Origin: Lysinibacillus_B sp050613145
Lineage (GTDB): Bacteria > Bacillota > Bacilli > Bacillales_A > Planococcaceae
Length of the DNA stretch: 64,000 bases
Assembly: GCF_050613145.1 (NCBI RefSeq)
Contig: NZ_CP192507.1
Span: 3,596,001-3,660,000, forward strand
Direction of reading: 5' to 3'
In this document: positions 34,986 through 43,776 of the stretch, piece after piece
Layout of the letters: the number at the start of each line of letters is the position of its first letter
Numbering within the stretch: position 1 is the stretch's first letter
The notes under the pieces: model-generated
What the model was told of the DNA's origin: nothing
The model's database searches: none
The model's input: the letters and a program-made list of their open reading frames with translations, nothing else
Position numbers and translations under genes: made by a program

Positions 34986-35612
34986 TTATTCATTGCTACC
35001 AAACATCTTTATAACTGACATCAGATTCCCGCTTTCAACACCAAGTAGCCTTTCTACATTAAAAATAAACGCCTGAATACGTGTAGCACGCTCCTCATTG
35101 GTCATTTGAACCATATCATCATCAAAGATCGTATTTGCATATGTCACAACCATTTCCATACATTCATACGGGAATGGTGTGTTGAATAGCCCTTGCTCAA
35201 TACCCTCACAAATGATTTCTGCCAGTATCGGCGTAAGACTGTTGATGACGACCTTCTGTATTTTCTGATGCATAAGTGCATTCTGCGGTCTGTGAATATG
35301 CTCCATAATTTCCTGACTGCCTCCACCACTTAGGTTCATTGACATTACAACACGGATAATGCGATCAACTACGGGTACACTCTTGTCTGCGGCAACTTTT
35401 TGCGCTGTTTCTAAAAGACGGATACTATACCGCTCAATTAGTGCATCCATAATCTCCTCCTTCGATTTGAAGTGGTGATACAATGTTCCCCGCGCAATTC
35501 CGACCTTTTCGAGAATATCGTTTGTACTTGTTCCGTCAAAGCCTTTCTGACCAAAAAGTTCATCTGCCGCATCCAAAATTTCGTTCCTGCGTTCCCCTGC
35601 TTCTTTTCTCAT
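34986..35612 (-). CDS. TetR/AcrR-family repressor of the ABC transporter operon
   Basis: 208 residues. The N-terminal HTH is clear (RNEILDAADELFGQKGFDGTSTNDILEKVGIARGTLYHHFKSKEEIMDALIERY). The C-terminal helical ligand domain is not informative. AGGAGGAG precedes the ATG. It is 126 bp ahead of the permease gene in the same direction, so it most likely controls itself and the transporter. An AGAC-N9-GTCT element overlies its own promoter region. Ligand unknown. Confidence 0.9.
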   Translation of the reverse strand: MRKEAGERRNEILDAADELFGQKGFDGTSTNDILEKVGIARGTLYHHFKSKEEIMDALIERYSIRLLETAQKVAADKSVPVVDRIIRVVMSMNLSGGGSQEIMEHIHRPQNALMHQKIQKVVINSLTPILAEIICEGIEQGLFNTPFPYECMEMVVTYANTIFDDDMVQMTNEERATRIQAFIFNVERLLGVESGNLMSVIKMFGSNE

Positions 35613-35627
35613 TTCTACTCCTCCTAT

Positions 35628-35677
35628 AGACCGACTGCCTGTCTGTAAAATTATAACATCATAATTTCAATTTTCAA
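35628..35677 (-). promoter_or_regulatory. tetR promoter with candidate autoregulatory operator
   Basis: On the minus strand TTGAAA (35677-35672) and a perfect TATAAT (35655-35650) are 16 bp apart. AGACAGGCAGTCGGTCT (35644-35628), an imperfect palindrome AGAC-N9-GTCT, starts just after the -10 box and ends at the ribosome site, a usual place for TetR autorepression. Confidence 0.65.
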
Positions 35678-35760
35678 GAATAAATTACAAATTAAAGGAA
35701 AATAAATTCATAAGAGATTCTCCGTTCCTTTTTCTATGTAACTTAACGAATTAACATAAT

Positions 35761-35814
35761 AAAAGCAGATGGTTAATGAGAAATTCACTACTGAACTTCT
35801 ACACCATCTGCTTT
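35761..35814. repeat. dispersed GCAGAYGG hairpin, copy near the Crp gene
   Basis: AAAAGCAGATGGT and ACCATCTGCTTT enclose AGAAATTCA/TGAACTTCT, giving a long imperfect stem. The outer GCAGA-YGG sequence and flanks (TAATATTA, TTCAA) recur at 41.2, 48.1, 54.5 and 55.9 kb. It can also serve as terminator for the Crp-type gene on the minus strand (T-rich flank). No clear rlmCD tail is attached here. Confidence 0.65.
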
Positions 35815-35900
35815 CTATGTTTCAAGTAATATTAAATTAAACTCTAACTATGTTACTGTTTAGTAAGTATAAACGATTTAAAATAAAAAGCTCACCTATA

Positions 35901-36581
35901 TTACATTTCATTCATCCGATTGGAACTTAATTTTTCTAACTCCCCTTTATTAAGGATAAAATACTGCCTTCCTTCTTTCTTTAATAATCCATCTTGTTGA
36001 AATTGATTAAATGTGTGCATGAGATGTCGATAGCTTACCCCTAGGTACTCTGCTGTTTCGGTATGTTTTTCTCCGAAACATCCGTCATTTTCTAGTTGAA
36101 GAATATATTCTGCCAATCGATTTTTGAATTCATAGTCCTGCATCGCTGTATAATGATTCGTTCGTTTCAGTAATTTATCACCTAAATATTTCGATAAATC
36201 ATAAAGAAACAGATTACTATTTAACAAAAGCTCCTTCGATGAAGACAATGGAATCGCTAAGCAAGTGCAATCATTTATCGCCACCACATCTTTTAAATCC
36301 TTCTCTACTTCAATTAAAGATAGTTCGCCAATAAAATCATCTTTCTTTAGAAATTGAATTAACGTCCGCTTCCCATTTTCATGGACTCTATATATTTTTG
36401 CTCGCCCATCTATGATGAAAAATAAGTACGGCATGTCTTCATCAAAACGCACTATGTATTCATTAGCAAAAAACTTACACACAAAGGCTTGTTCTAATAC
36501 CGATTTCGGAAATTTTTTTTGAAGATCATTATATATATCCACAAAATGTTCGGCATAATCCTTCAATAGTATTTTCTTCAT
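35901..36581 (-). CDS. Crp/Fnr-family transcriptional regulator (YeiL-like)
   Basis: 226 residues. Cyclic-nucleotide-type beta-barrel at about 30-120 (YLFFIIDGRAKIYRVHENGKRTLIQFLKKDDFIGELSLIE), dimer helix, then an HTH at about 165-215 (TAEYLGVSYRHLMHTFNQFQQDGLLKKEGRQYFI). Four Cys are scattered (CKFF, CTCLA, CFGE); an N-terminal FNR-type Cys cluster is not present. Similar to YeiL-type regulators of stationary-phase and nucleoside genes. Divergent from the pyrimidine-nucleotidase-like gene starting 78 bp away, which may be a target. Effector unknown. Confidence 0.85.
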   Translation of the reverse strand: MKKILLKDYAEHFVDIYNDLQKKFPKSVLEQAFVCKFFANEYIVRFDEDMPYLFFIIDGRAKIYRVHENGKRTLIQFLKKDDFIGELSLIEVEKDLKDVVAINDCTCLAIPLSSSKELLLNSNLFLYDLSKYLGDKLLKRTNHYTAMQDYEFKNRLAEYILQLENDGCFGEKHTETAEYLGVSYRHLMHTFNQFQQDGLLKKEGRQYFILNKGELEKLSSNRMNEM

Positions 36582-36658
36582 TTCATCACCTCAATGTGAG
36601 ATATCTCCTATTATTATATTCTGGCCTTCGGTATATTACTATTAAGAGGTGGATCGTC

Positions 36659-37354
36659 ATGAACAAATACAAACATATTATCTTCGATTTAGATGACACG
36701 ATACTTGATTTTCAAGATTCGGAACAAAAGGCTTTAAAGCAAATTATAATGCAATACAAGCTACCCTATACTCAAGAAACAATTGCGGTTTATAAACAGA
36801 TTAATGAGGAATTATGGAGCTCCTTAGAAACAGGTTCAATTTCTCGAGAAGATGTACTAGATACACGTTTTTCCCTTTTCTTAAAGGAATTTAATATTGA
36901 GGAAAACGGAGCAAAAGTGGAAGAAATGTACCGTGAGCATTTAAACGAAGGGCATAAAACGATGCCTCATGCATACGAGTTATTAAATGCTTTACGGATG
37001 AAAGGCTATAAACTCTATGTCGGCACAAATGGTGTCGGCAAAACACAAAGAAAAAGATTAACAGATGCCGAGCTACAAGGTTATTTCGAACAGCTTTTTA
37101 TCTCTGAAGAAATTGGTTATGAAAAACCGAATCCAAATTTCTTCCATTACATTTTTGATGCTCTCCATACCCATCATAAAGAAGAATTTTTGATGATTGG
37201 TGATCGTTTAACATCGGATATTCAAGGAGCCATTAATGTTGGGATCGATTGCGTATGGTTTAACCCTAAAAAAAGTGAACCTCCTTTGCATTCCCCGAAA
37301 AGTACTTATACCGTATCAAATTTAATGCAAATTATAGACTTATTAGAGAAATAG
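36659..37354 (+). CDS. HAD-family pyrimidine 5'-nucleotidase (YjjG-like)
   Basis: 231 residues from ATG 36659, with AGAGGTGG 6 nt upstream; the frame extends 21 codons further without a site. HAD motifs: FDLDDTILDF (nucleophile Asp near residue 10), VGTNGVGKTQ (motif II), EKPNPNFFHY (motif III Lys) and IGDRLTSDIQGA (motif IV). The cap type and LxxGxI pattern fit YjjG/YfnB nucleotidases that remove non-canonical pyrimidine nucleotides. Cytoplasmic, monocistronic, divergent from the Crp-type regulator. Other HAD phosphatase activities are possible. Confidence 0.87.
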   Translation: MNKYKHIIFDLDDTILDFQDSEQKALKQIIMQYKLPYTQETIAVYKQINEELWSSLETGSISREDVLDTRFSLFLKEFNIEENGAKVEEMYREHLNEGHKTMPHAYELLNALRMKGYKLYVGTNGVGKTQRKRLTDAELQGYFEQLFISEEIGYEKPNPNFFHYIFDALHTHHKEEFLMIGDRLTSDIQGAINVGIDCVWFNPKKSEPPLHSPKSTYTVSNLMQIIDLLEK

Positions 37355-37446
37355 GCATGTACACGGAGGTCAGAAGAATAGTTCGGTGAATGATTAGAAG
37401 AAGGATCTAATGTCACAGGAACAATTATTATTTTGGTAGTTGGCAT
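37306..37446 (-). CDS. possible small protein gene, 46 codons, partly antisense to the HAD gene
   Basis: ATG at 37446-37444 with GGGAGGTAC 6 nt upstream, reading MPTTKIIIVPVTLDPSSNHS and so on to a TAA at 37308. The ribosome site is as good as those of real genes here, and the N-terminal half is regular. The second half lies opposite the 3' end of the HAD gene and is less convincing. It could be a true small protein or a 5' fragment of a lost gene whose remainder was replaced. Not recognised. Confidence 0.3.
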   Translation of the reverse strand: MPTTKIIIVPVTLDPSSNHSPNYSSDLRVHAYFSNKSIICIKFDTV

Positions 37447-37504
37447 AAAGAAGTACCTCCCTTTCATCTGAAGTGGTACTAGAGCAATGTTTACATTAAA
37501 AACG

Positions 37505-37553
37505 AAAACAGACGAACGGGAAATTCACTATTGAATTTCTCATTCGCCTGTCT
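37505..37553. terminator. long hairpin terminator after the phosphodiesterase gene
   Basis: ACAGACGAACGGGAAATTCA (37508-37527) pairs with TTGAATTTCTCATTCGCCTGT (37531-37551) over about 19 bp with a few G-U pairs; on the minus strand T-rich DNA follows. It lies 19 bp past the phosphodiesterase stop. Part of its inner sequence resembles the hairpin at 35761. Confidence 0.8.
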
Positions 37554-37571
37554 CTTTGTGTCTACCTAAAG

Positions 37572-38882
37572 CTACACTGTAACAACATTTGTTTTAAATA
37601 TTTCCGTCAAAGCTCTTCCGTCGCAATTAGTAAAGTTTATACCTAGGATAGTAGCGATAGTTGGTGCAAGATTAATCACTTCTACTTCGCCTAATTGGAA
37701 TTCATTTTTAACCTCTTCGCCTGATATCACAAGTACACTTGTATAGTTAGGTTTATTAGGGGAATAGCCATGTGTGGCATATTTAATACCGCGCTGGTGT
37801 AAATCAACTATAATGGGTTCATCGTATGCATCTTCAAAGGTATAACCCTCCTTAGCCTCTAGCATGTAGTGGAACACACGGGCTACATGTAAGCCATCGA
37901 GCTCATTTCTTGTATAGATGCTTTCAATTCCATAACGATCTTCAGCAAGAGCTCGTTCTAGTAATTCAAGTGCTAGTACTTGTGCTTTAGAATCACCTTC
38001 TCTAACATGCAAGTAAGCTGCTCCACCTGCCCCTTGTACATAGGCTCGCCATTTCAGTTCACCGTTTTCTTCATAAATAAGCCCATTATCTTTCAACAGA
38101 CGATTTAAATACACCTTATATCGCACATCTAGCTGTCCGTGGTCACCTACTACGATAAAAGTAGTATTCTCTTTGATTCCGGCTTCCTCCACCGCATTCA
38201 TTAAATCGCCTAGCCGTTTATCCATACGCCTAATAGCCTGCTCAATGTGCTCTCCCTTTGTGCCAAGAGCATGCTTCGTATCATCCAGTTCGATTAAATG
38301 GAGCAGCAGAAGATTTGGTTTTTTACGCTTGATCGTATCAACTGCACACATTGTTGAAAAATCATCCAAGTACGGCTGCTCAATCCCTTTCCGATATCGA
38401 CCGTATTTGTACTCCATCCTCATGCTGTAAAACGGGCTACCATTTTTTAATATTTTTAATGCTTGATTTTCGTTTTTAATTGCCTTTATTTCTGGCATAT
38501 TATATTGTATCGATGCTTTTCCTGAAACTGGCCATAGGATTCCGGCCACATTCATACCTCGCCTCACCGCTTCATCATAAATAGTCGGTACTTTTATATC
38601 GCGTCTAAACCAGTGCCAGCTCTGATCCTCTTCGGGAATGAATGGTTGGAACGGGTTATTATGATAAATACCATGCTTATTCGGATAAACCCCTGTTACA
38701 TAAGAAGTATGAATCACATATGTGAGGGTTGGGTAGACACTTTTCACCTTCGTCGTCCATGCACCATTTCCAATTAGCTTCGATAAATTGGGCTGTTGAC
38801 TAGCCATCTCCCAGTTGTCCTGTGAAAAGGCATCATAGGAAATAACGATTACATATTTCTCATGCTTTAATTTCGAATTCAT
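37572..38882 (-). CDS. cytoplasmic nucleotide pyrophosphatase/phosphodiesterase-family protein (alkaline phosphatase superfamily)
   Basis: 436 residues. The NPP core is clear: metal Asp in VIVISYDAFSQ (about residue 16), nucleophile Thr in VYPTLTYVIHTSYVTGVYPNKHG (about 50), DDTKHALG (Asp/His, about 203) and VVGDHGQ (about 250), plus THGYSPNKP (His, about 390). It hydrolyses phosphodiester or pyrophosphate bonds. No signal peptide, so unlike animal NPPs it is probably intracellular. Its start overlaps the MFS transporter stop by 4 bp, so the two form a coupled pair; the substrate may enter through that transporter. Confidence 0.87.
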   Translation of the reverse strand: MNSKLKHEKYVIVISYDAFSQDNWEMASQQPNLSKLIGNGAWTTKVKSVYPTLTYVIHTSYVTGVYPNKHGIYHNNPFQPFIPEEDQSWHWFRRDIKVPTIYDEAVRRGMNVAGILWPVSGKASIQYNMPEIKAIKNENQALKILKNGSPFYSMRMEYKYGRYRKGIEQPYLDDFSTMCAVDTIKRKKPNLLLLHLIELDDTKHALGTKGEHIEQAIRRMDKRLGDLMNAVEEAGIKENTTFIVVGDHGQLDVRYKVYLNRLLKDNGLIYEENGELKWRAYVQGAGGAAYLHVREGDSKAQVLALELLERALAEDRYGIESIYTRNELDGLHVARVFHYMLEAKEGYTFEDAYDEPIIVDLHQRGIKYATHGYSPNKPNYTSVLVISGEEVKNEFQLGEVEVINLAPTIATILGINFTNCDGRALTEIFKTNVVTV

Positions 38883-40126
38883 CCAATCACTTCTCCACCG
38901 ATTTTCTTTTCCTTTGGTAATGTTAAAAATACAATTAACCCAATGATAAATAGGGGAATAATCGATAAAATGCTTAATTTTGCGTTACCCGTTACAGTAG
39001 TTGTTAATGCCATTAAAAATGGACCTAGAATAGCCGCAAACTTACCGAAAATATTATAGAAGCCAAAAAATTCATTCGACATTTCCTTTGGTATAATCCT
39101 GCCGTAATAGGACCTACTCAGTGCTTGAATCCCACCTTGCGCGGAACCAATCAGTGCACCAAGAATGAAAATATGCCAAACGGACGAAATGAAAAATGCC
39201 GCTATACAGGAAACAATATAAGTTAAAATACCAACAACAATCATCGTTCGTGCTGAATATTTTTTAGCTAAATTTCCGTAAAGTAATGCACACGGAAAGG
39301 CAATAATTTGGATAACTAGCAAAATACCAAGTAATGTAAATGTATTAAATGCGTCATTTTCTAACACGCTTGTGGCATAAGGAACGACCATTTTAATAAT
39401 CGTATCTACTCCATCAATATAGAAGAAGTAGGCGATTAAAAATAGAAACACAATTTTATAGTTTTTAATCTGTAATAGGGTTGTACCTAGTCTTTTAAAG
39501 CTATTGGCTACAGGCTTAGGCTCCGGCTCAATATAGTAACGCTGGCGAACATGCTTTAGCATCGGTATCGTTAATAAGCCCCACCAAAGTGCTGTAATCA
39601 TAAAGCCGATTTGATACCCGATTGCCTGATCCATTCCCATAAAGAAAATGACTGCTAGACTAATCGCAAATGGAATGACACTGCTGATATAACCGTAAGC
39701 AAAGCCACTCGTAGACACTTTATCCATTCTTTCATCGCTCGTTACATCAACTAAAAAAGAATCATAGAAAATATTCGCACCAGCAAAGCCAATTGCTGAT
39801 AATACGTAAAGTAGGATTAAAAGCTGCCACTGACCACTTTCAGGAGGGATAAATGTAAACGAGAATGTTGCTAAAATGCCAAGTAATGCAAAAAAGATAA
39901 AGAAGCGTTTTTTCTTATCCTTATAATCAGCGATTGTGCCTAAAATCGGGCTAAGAATTGCAACAAGAATACTAGCTAGTGAATTAAAATAACCAAGGTC
40001 CATGCTATTTGTATCCTTAAACATACCGAATACAATCGGAAATAAGGCAGTCGAAATCGCCATAGAATACGCTGAATTCCCACAATCATACAGTATCCAA
40101 GATTTCTCTTCCCTGCTTAGCTTCAT
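38879..40126 (-). CDS. UMF1-type major facilitator (Atg22-like) transporter
   Basis: 415 residues, about 12 TM helices. It begins SREEKSWILYDCGNSAYSMAISTALFPIVFG, the signature of the UMF1/Atg22 MFS group (W-x-x-Y-D-x-x-N-S-A-[FY]), and has GSAQGGIQALSRSYYGRIIPKE in the second half, typical of the same group. Vacuolar Atg22 proteins export amino acids; bacterial substrates are not established. It is the first gene of a two-gene operon with a phosphodiesterase-family enzyme. An AAGGGGTGG site precedes the ATG. Confidence 0.88.
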   Translation of the reverse strand: MKLSREEKSWILYDCGNSAYSMAISTALFPIVFGMFKDTNSMDLGYFNSLASILVAILSPILGTIADYKDKKKRFFIFFALLGILATFSFTFIPPESGQWQLLILLYVLSAIGFAGANIFYDSFLVDVTSDERMDKVSTSGFAYGYISSVIPFAISLAVIFFMGMDQAIGYQIGFMITALWWGLLTIPMLKHVRQRYYIEPEPKPVANSFKRLGTTLLQIKNYKIVFLFLIAYFFYIDGVDTIIKMVVPYATSVLENDAFNTFTLLGILLVIQIIAFPCALLYGNLAKKYSARTMIVVGILTYIVSCIAAFFISSVWHIFILGALIGSAQGGIQALSRSYYGRIIPKEMSNEFFGFYNIFGKFAAILGPFLMALTTTVTGNAKLSILSIIPLFIIGLIVFLTLPKEKKIGGEVIG

Positions 40127-40251
40127 CCACCCACCCCTTTTAGATTAAATCTGTTACCGTTATTATATCATTCTCCTTTTATTGAAATGATTAAAGGTTT
40201 TGTTAATTTATAGTTAAGTGAAAAGGATGAGGTTAACCCTTGATAAAAAAC

Positions 40252-40287
40252 AAAAAAGAACGAATTCCACCTTTGAAAATTCGTCCC
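40252..40287 (-). terminator. terminator after the DUF4256 gene
   Basis: On the minus strand GACGAATT and AATTCGTTC pair around a loop, followed by TTTTTTG. The same sequence pattern (AAAAAAGAACGAATTCCACC) forms the rlmCD terminator at 57.9 kb. Confidence 0.7.
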
Positions 40288-40321
40288 TTCATTATATTGC
40301 ACTGATTCCTTACAGCAAAAG

Positions 40322-40888
40322 TTAGACCCTTAGCGAGCCTCGGAAGCCTCTAGCAGCATAGTAAGATTCTGCTCCATTATGGTATACAAAGACCGTATCG
40401 TAGCGACGATCACAAAAGATGGCGCCACCTAGCTTTCTAATGTTGTCCGGTGTTTTCACCCAGCTGGATGTTTTAGTATCAAAACTCCCTAACTTCTGTA
40501 GCTCACGGTATTGTTCTTCCGTTAAAATCTCAATCCCCATATCAGTAGCCATACCAATAGCACTGTTCTGTGGTTTATGTTGTTTCCTTGACTCTAGTGC
40601 TTCGTGGTCGTAGCAAACACTTCTGCGACCCTTTGGACTCTCTGCTGAACAATCCATGAAAATATACTCCCCTGTATTCGCATCAAGACCTACTACATCA
40701 GGCTCACCTTCCGTAGCTTCCATTTGATGAAGCGACCATAGCTTTTCTGGATTCTCTTCAAGCTTTGCTAATATCTGTTCCCATTCAAACCCTTTATGAC
40801 GATTCATGTTTTTCTCAAAACGAGCTTTTAATGTTTTTACAATCTCTTCACGTTGTTCTAAGGACAATTGCTTTTTTTCGTCTTTCAT
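40322..40888 (-). CDS. DUF4256 domain-containing protein
   Basis: 188 residues covering the entire DUF4256 family (about 185). Conserved blocks: RFEKNMNRHKGFEWEQI, DVVGLDANTGEYIFMDCSAESPKGRRSVCYDHEALESRK, MGIEILTEEQYRELQKLG and YYAARGFRGSLRV. No signal peptide or membrane segment. The family is frequent in Bacteroidetes and Firmicutes and has no established function. AGGGG precedes the ATG. Monocistronic. Confidence 0.88.
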   Translation of the reverse strand: MKDEKKQLSLEQREEIVKTLKARFEKNMNRHKGFEWEQILAKLEENPEKLWSLHQMEATEGEPDVVGLDANTGEYIFMDCSAESPKGRRSVCYDHEALESRKQHKPQNSAIGMATDMGIEILTEEQYRELQKLGSFDTKTSSWVKTPDNIRKLGGAIFCDRRYDTVFVYHNGAESYYAARGFRGSLRV

Positions 40889-41068
40889 GCTTAAACCCCT
40901 ATATTAAAAATTTATTGTACTGCGTTTGAACTTGTTTCATCACCTAGTAATTTCTTATTGCATCGTTTTCTAGTCTCTGTTTTCATTCTACTTCATTTAT
41001 CGTTCGTTTTCACTCATCCTCTACAAAATTCATTTCAAAAAGAGCGGGCGCTAATTTTATTCAAATGA

Positions 41069-41209
41069 TTATGGTCTTACTAAAATTTTAGCTTGTTTTT
41101 TATCTGATACTAATTTATCGAAACCGTTTTCTACGATTTCATCTAAAGGAATTTTGCTTGTAATTAATGGTTTCACATTAATTTGACCAGAAGCCATTAA
41201 GTGACGACC
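41069..41209 (-). pseudogene. 3' remnant of a (R,R)-butanediol/zinc-type alcohol dehydrogenase gene
   Basis: On the minus strand 46 codons plus TAA read GRHLMASGQINVKPLITSKI, then PLDEIVENGFDKLVSDKKQA KILVRP. This is the C-terminus of BdhA-like medium-chain zinc dehydrogenases. The stop is intact but all sequence upstream of Gly is missing; only 20 bp beyond the break a GCAGACGG hairpin (41230) begins. The gene was cut off by insertion or deletion. The rest of 40889-41068 holds only upstream DNA of the DUF4256 gene. Confidence 0.8.
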
Positions 41210-41227
41210 TTAGCTTGATTCATGCAT

Positions 41228-41362
41228 AATAAAAAGCAGACGGTCAACTAGAGGTGTATTATCGCACTCTAAACCGTCTGCTTTTTAAGCAATGTTCAAT
41301 GAAAAATTCACTTCCACTTCACAATGCGTAGTAACACAAGAGTTGTTGGTAGGTTTATACGA
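41228..41362 (-). repeat. rlmCD-tail plus hairpin unit, copy 4
   Basis: Hairpin AAAAAGCAGACGGT (41230-41243) with ACCGTCTGCTTTTT (41273-41286). On its upstream side (minus strand) 41362-41300 reads TTHCEVEVNF in one frame and aligns with the 3' end of rlmCD (TTHCEAVAWLE). The order, tail then hairpin, is that of the real gene end at 57.9 kb. It abuts the truncated dehydrogenase remnant. Confidence 0.6.
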
Positions 41363-41429
41363 AAATCAAGTAGGTTCAAAATCTAGCCTATTTTAATACT
41401 AAAATTATGCATAGTTTTTCTGACTCTCA

Positions 41430-43775
41430 TTATTCTGTAATTAAACCGTAAGCAGATATTTTCTTAATTTTTAAGGATACGAGCATTGAGACAATGTAGG
41501 CTAACGTAAGGAGTCCTACACAAACCACTGCAATAATCGGTAAATGGATGGTGAATTCCAAACGTCTAATACCTGCACTTGAAAGTAATACAGAAAGTAT
41601 AGGATTAGTGAAGAATATCCCTAACAAGCCACCAATACCAACACCTGTGATGATTATTGGTAGCAAACTGATAGATATTTGATTCATCAGTTGAATTGTT
41701 GAATAACCAATTGCTTTCATAACACCAAACTCTTTCTTACGCTTTGTAATTATTGTTTGAATGACTAGATATAAAATCAATACAACAACTAACACAGTAA
41801 TTGTCAAAATGATTACCATAATAGCAAATACTGCATCTGTATACATACTTGTTTGGCTTTCTATCTGTTTATCGAGATCTAATGTATCAACTATATAATC
41901 TCCGTACTGTTTTTGGACATTATTGATAAAGTCTTTGTTGGATATGTCATCTAAATATACAAAAAATGTAGTACCTTTATAGTTTGGTTGTAATCGTTGA
42001 ATGCCGTCCATTGTTAATGATGCTGTCTGCCCTACATTACCAACTGTTTGACTAAGACCCGTTATTAAATAATTGTCTGTTTCATCTCCATATTTTACGT
42101 TAACCGTATCACCAATTCCTTTATTTATTCGATCAGACACAACCCAAGATATAGAAATTTCATTTTCATATTTAGGCTGACGACCTTCATAGACAATATT
42201 ATTTTCTAACCGATTAAAATTTTCCGTAACATTCGTATGTACAAACTGGTCATCAATTTTTATTGAAATAAGATCAACTATATTTACGTTCCTTACTTCG
42301 TCCATCTGTTTAATGTCACTTAAAAGTTCACTTGTATCTGTATCTCGCTTAGCATATACCATCACATTCCCCGGTTCTTCACCAAATAAGTTAACAAATG
42401 CGGACTTGTCAAAAGCAATATTGTAATACAGCACTACAGAAAAAACTGTAGCAAACGTTAACGCCATAATAATTAAAAGGATCATGATATTTTGTTTCAC
42501 ATTTGCCAACATTGACTTAATAGCTAATGAAAAATGAAGCCCGCCTTTTGCTTTTTCCAAAGGAACATAATTTTTTCTAAAACTATGTGTCTGAATACCC
42601 CCACGAAGTGCTGCAACAGGTAGAATTTTTCGTACTCGAAAGGCTGATAGTAATGTGACGATGACAACACAAACCGTCACAAAGAAAATACTGATTAAAT
42701 TGATTATCATATCAAAGCTATTAATCCATACTAATCCAGATAATTTTGAAATGATACTTCCGATTAACGGCATAAGAGCATATGACAATGCAATTCCTAC
42801 TACGCTAGCACTAAGCGTAATTAAGAAATACTGGAGCATGATTGATGAAAGAATTTGCCTACTTGTATAACCAATGGATTTCAACACGCCGATATTTGCC
42901 ATGTCATCTTCAATATTATTCGAAACACGAAACTTAATGACAATTAATGAGACAATCACAATAATTGCCGAAAAAGCTATTAATATTGTAGCGATTATTT
43001 TAATAACTAATGAATCTACATTTTTAAGCATTTCAATATCTACACCCCAGATGTAAGAAGTCGATTCCACTGTTTGAGGTTTCTTGACATTTTGAAAAAA
43101 ATCATTGTTTAACTTCGGAGATTGTGTTTTATCTTCCATCACTACAGATATCATGACACCTTTTGATTGATTGTCTAGTTCGTCTGCTAGTGATTGATAG
43201 GCGGTCTCTGGTAACATAAATTTCATTATACCGCTGTTATTTGTACCCATCATCGTTGTTTCTAAAAAACCAGCAATTCGGTAGTCATAGTTCTTATCTT
43301 GATAGGTGATGGTAAAGTCATCGCCTAATTTATAGCCCCCATTTGTTTTAAAAATGTAAGGTACATAAATATCATTGATACTCGTTGCATTCGACTTTTC
43401 AATTAAATTCAACGGTCCAATAGCACGTTTGGTATCCGCATTAAAAATAACAAAACTATCCGTTAATTCACCATTACCAAAAATAACTTTGGCAGTGTGC
43501 AAGTTGATAGTTTCTTCTGTTTCAGTTTCTTTTATGCCAGCATAATTTGCTAAATATTCGTTATGAGCCGCATGATAACTTGCTTGGTCCATTATAAATG
43601 TTACATGGGCATCTTTTAATTGTTCGTTTTTTTGATCAAAAAATGCATTGAGCTGTGTATGGACCATTAACCCCACATTCAGAAGTAGCGCAGCAACTAA
43701 AATGAATATAAATAAAGACATGGTAGCAGATTTACTTTTTCTAATATTCGCCATGGCTAGGTTCATGATTTTCAC
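41430..43775 (-). CDS. FtsX-type ABC permease of the two-component-linked module
   Basis: 781 residues with the duplicated FtsX plan: TM1 at about 15-37, external domain to about 250, three TM helices at about 257-380 (VIKFRVSNNIEDDMANIGVLKSIGYTSRQI is the first coupling region), TM at about 430, second external domain to about 640, three TM helices to the end (KKEFGVMKAIGYSTIQL is the second coupling region). It shares its layout but little sequence with the permease at 32541. It begins 1 bp after the ATPase gene stop. Substrate unknown, likely exported or detoxified peptide. Confidence 0.92.
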   Translation of the reverse strand: MKIMNLAMANIRKSKSATMSLFIFILVAALLLNVGLMVHTQLNAFFDQKNEQLKDAHVTFIMDQASYHAAHNEYLANYAGIKETETEETINLHTAKVIFGNGELTDSFVIFNADTKRAIGPLNLIEKSNATSINDIYVPYIFKTNGGYKLGDDFTITYQDKNYDYRIAGFLETTMMGTNNSGIMKFMLPETAYQSLADELDNQSKGVMISVVMEDKTQSPKLNNDFFQNVKKPQTVESTSYIWGVDIEMLKNVDSLVIKIIATILIAFSAIIVIVSLIVIKFRVSNNIEDDMANIGVLKSIGYTSRQILSSIMLQYFLITLSASVVGIALSYALMPLIGSIISKLSGLVWINSFDMIINLISIFFVTVCVVIVTLLSAFRVRKILPVAALRGGIQTHSFRKNYVPLEKAKGGLHFSLAIKSMLANVKQNIMILLIIMALTFATVFSVVLYYNIAFDKSAFVNLFGEEPGNVMVYAKRDTDTSELLSDIKQMDEVRNVNIVDLISIKIDDQFVHTNVTENFNRLENNIVYEGRQPKYENEISISWVVSDRINKGIGDTVNVKYGDETDNYLITGLSQTVGNVGQTASLTMDGIQRLQPNYKGTTFFVYLDDISNKDFINNVQKQYGDYIVDTLDLDKQIESQTSMYTDAVFAIMVIILTITVLVVVLILYLVIQTIITKRKKEFGVMKAIGYSTIQLMNQISISLLPIIITGVGIGGLLGIFFTNPILSVLLSSAGIRRLEFTIHLPIIAVVCVGLLTLAYIVSMLVSLKIKKISAYGLITE

Positions 43776-43776
43776 C

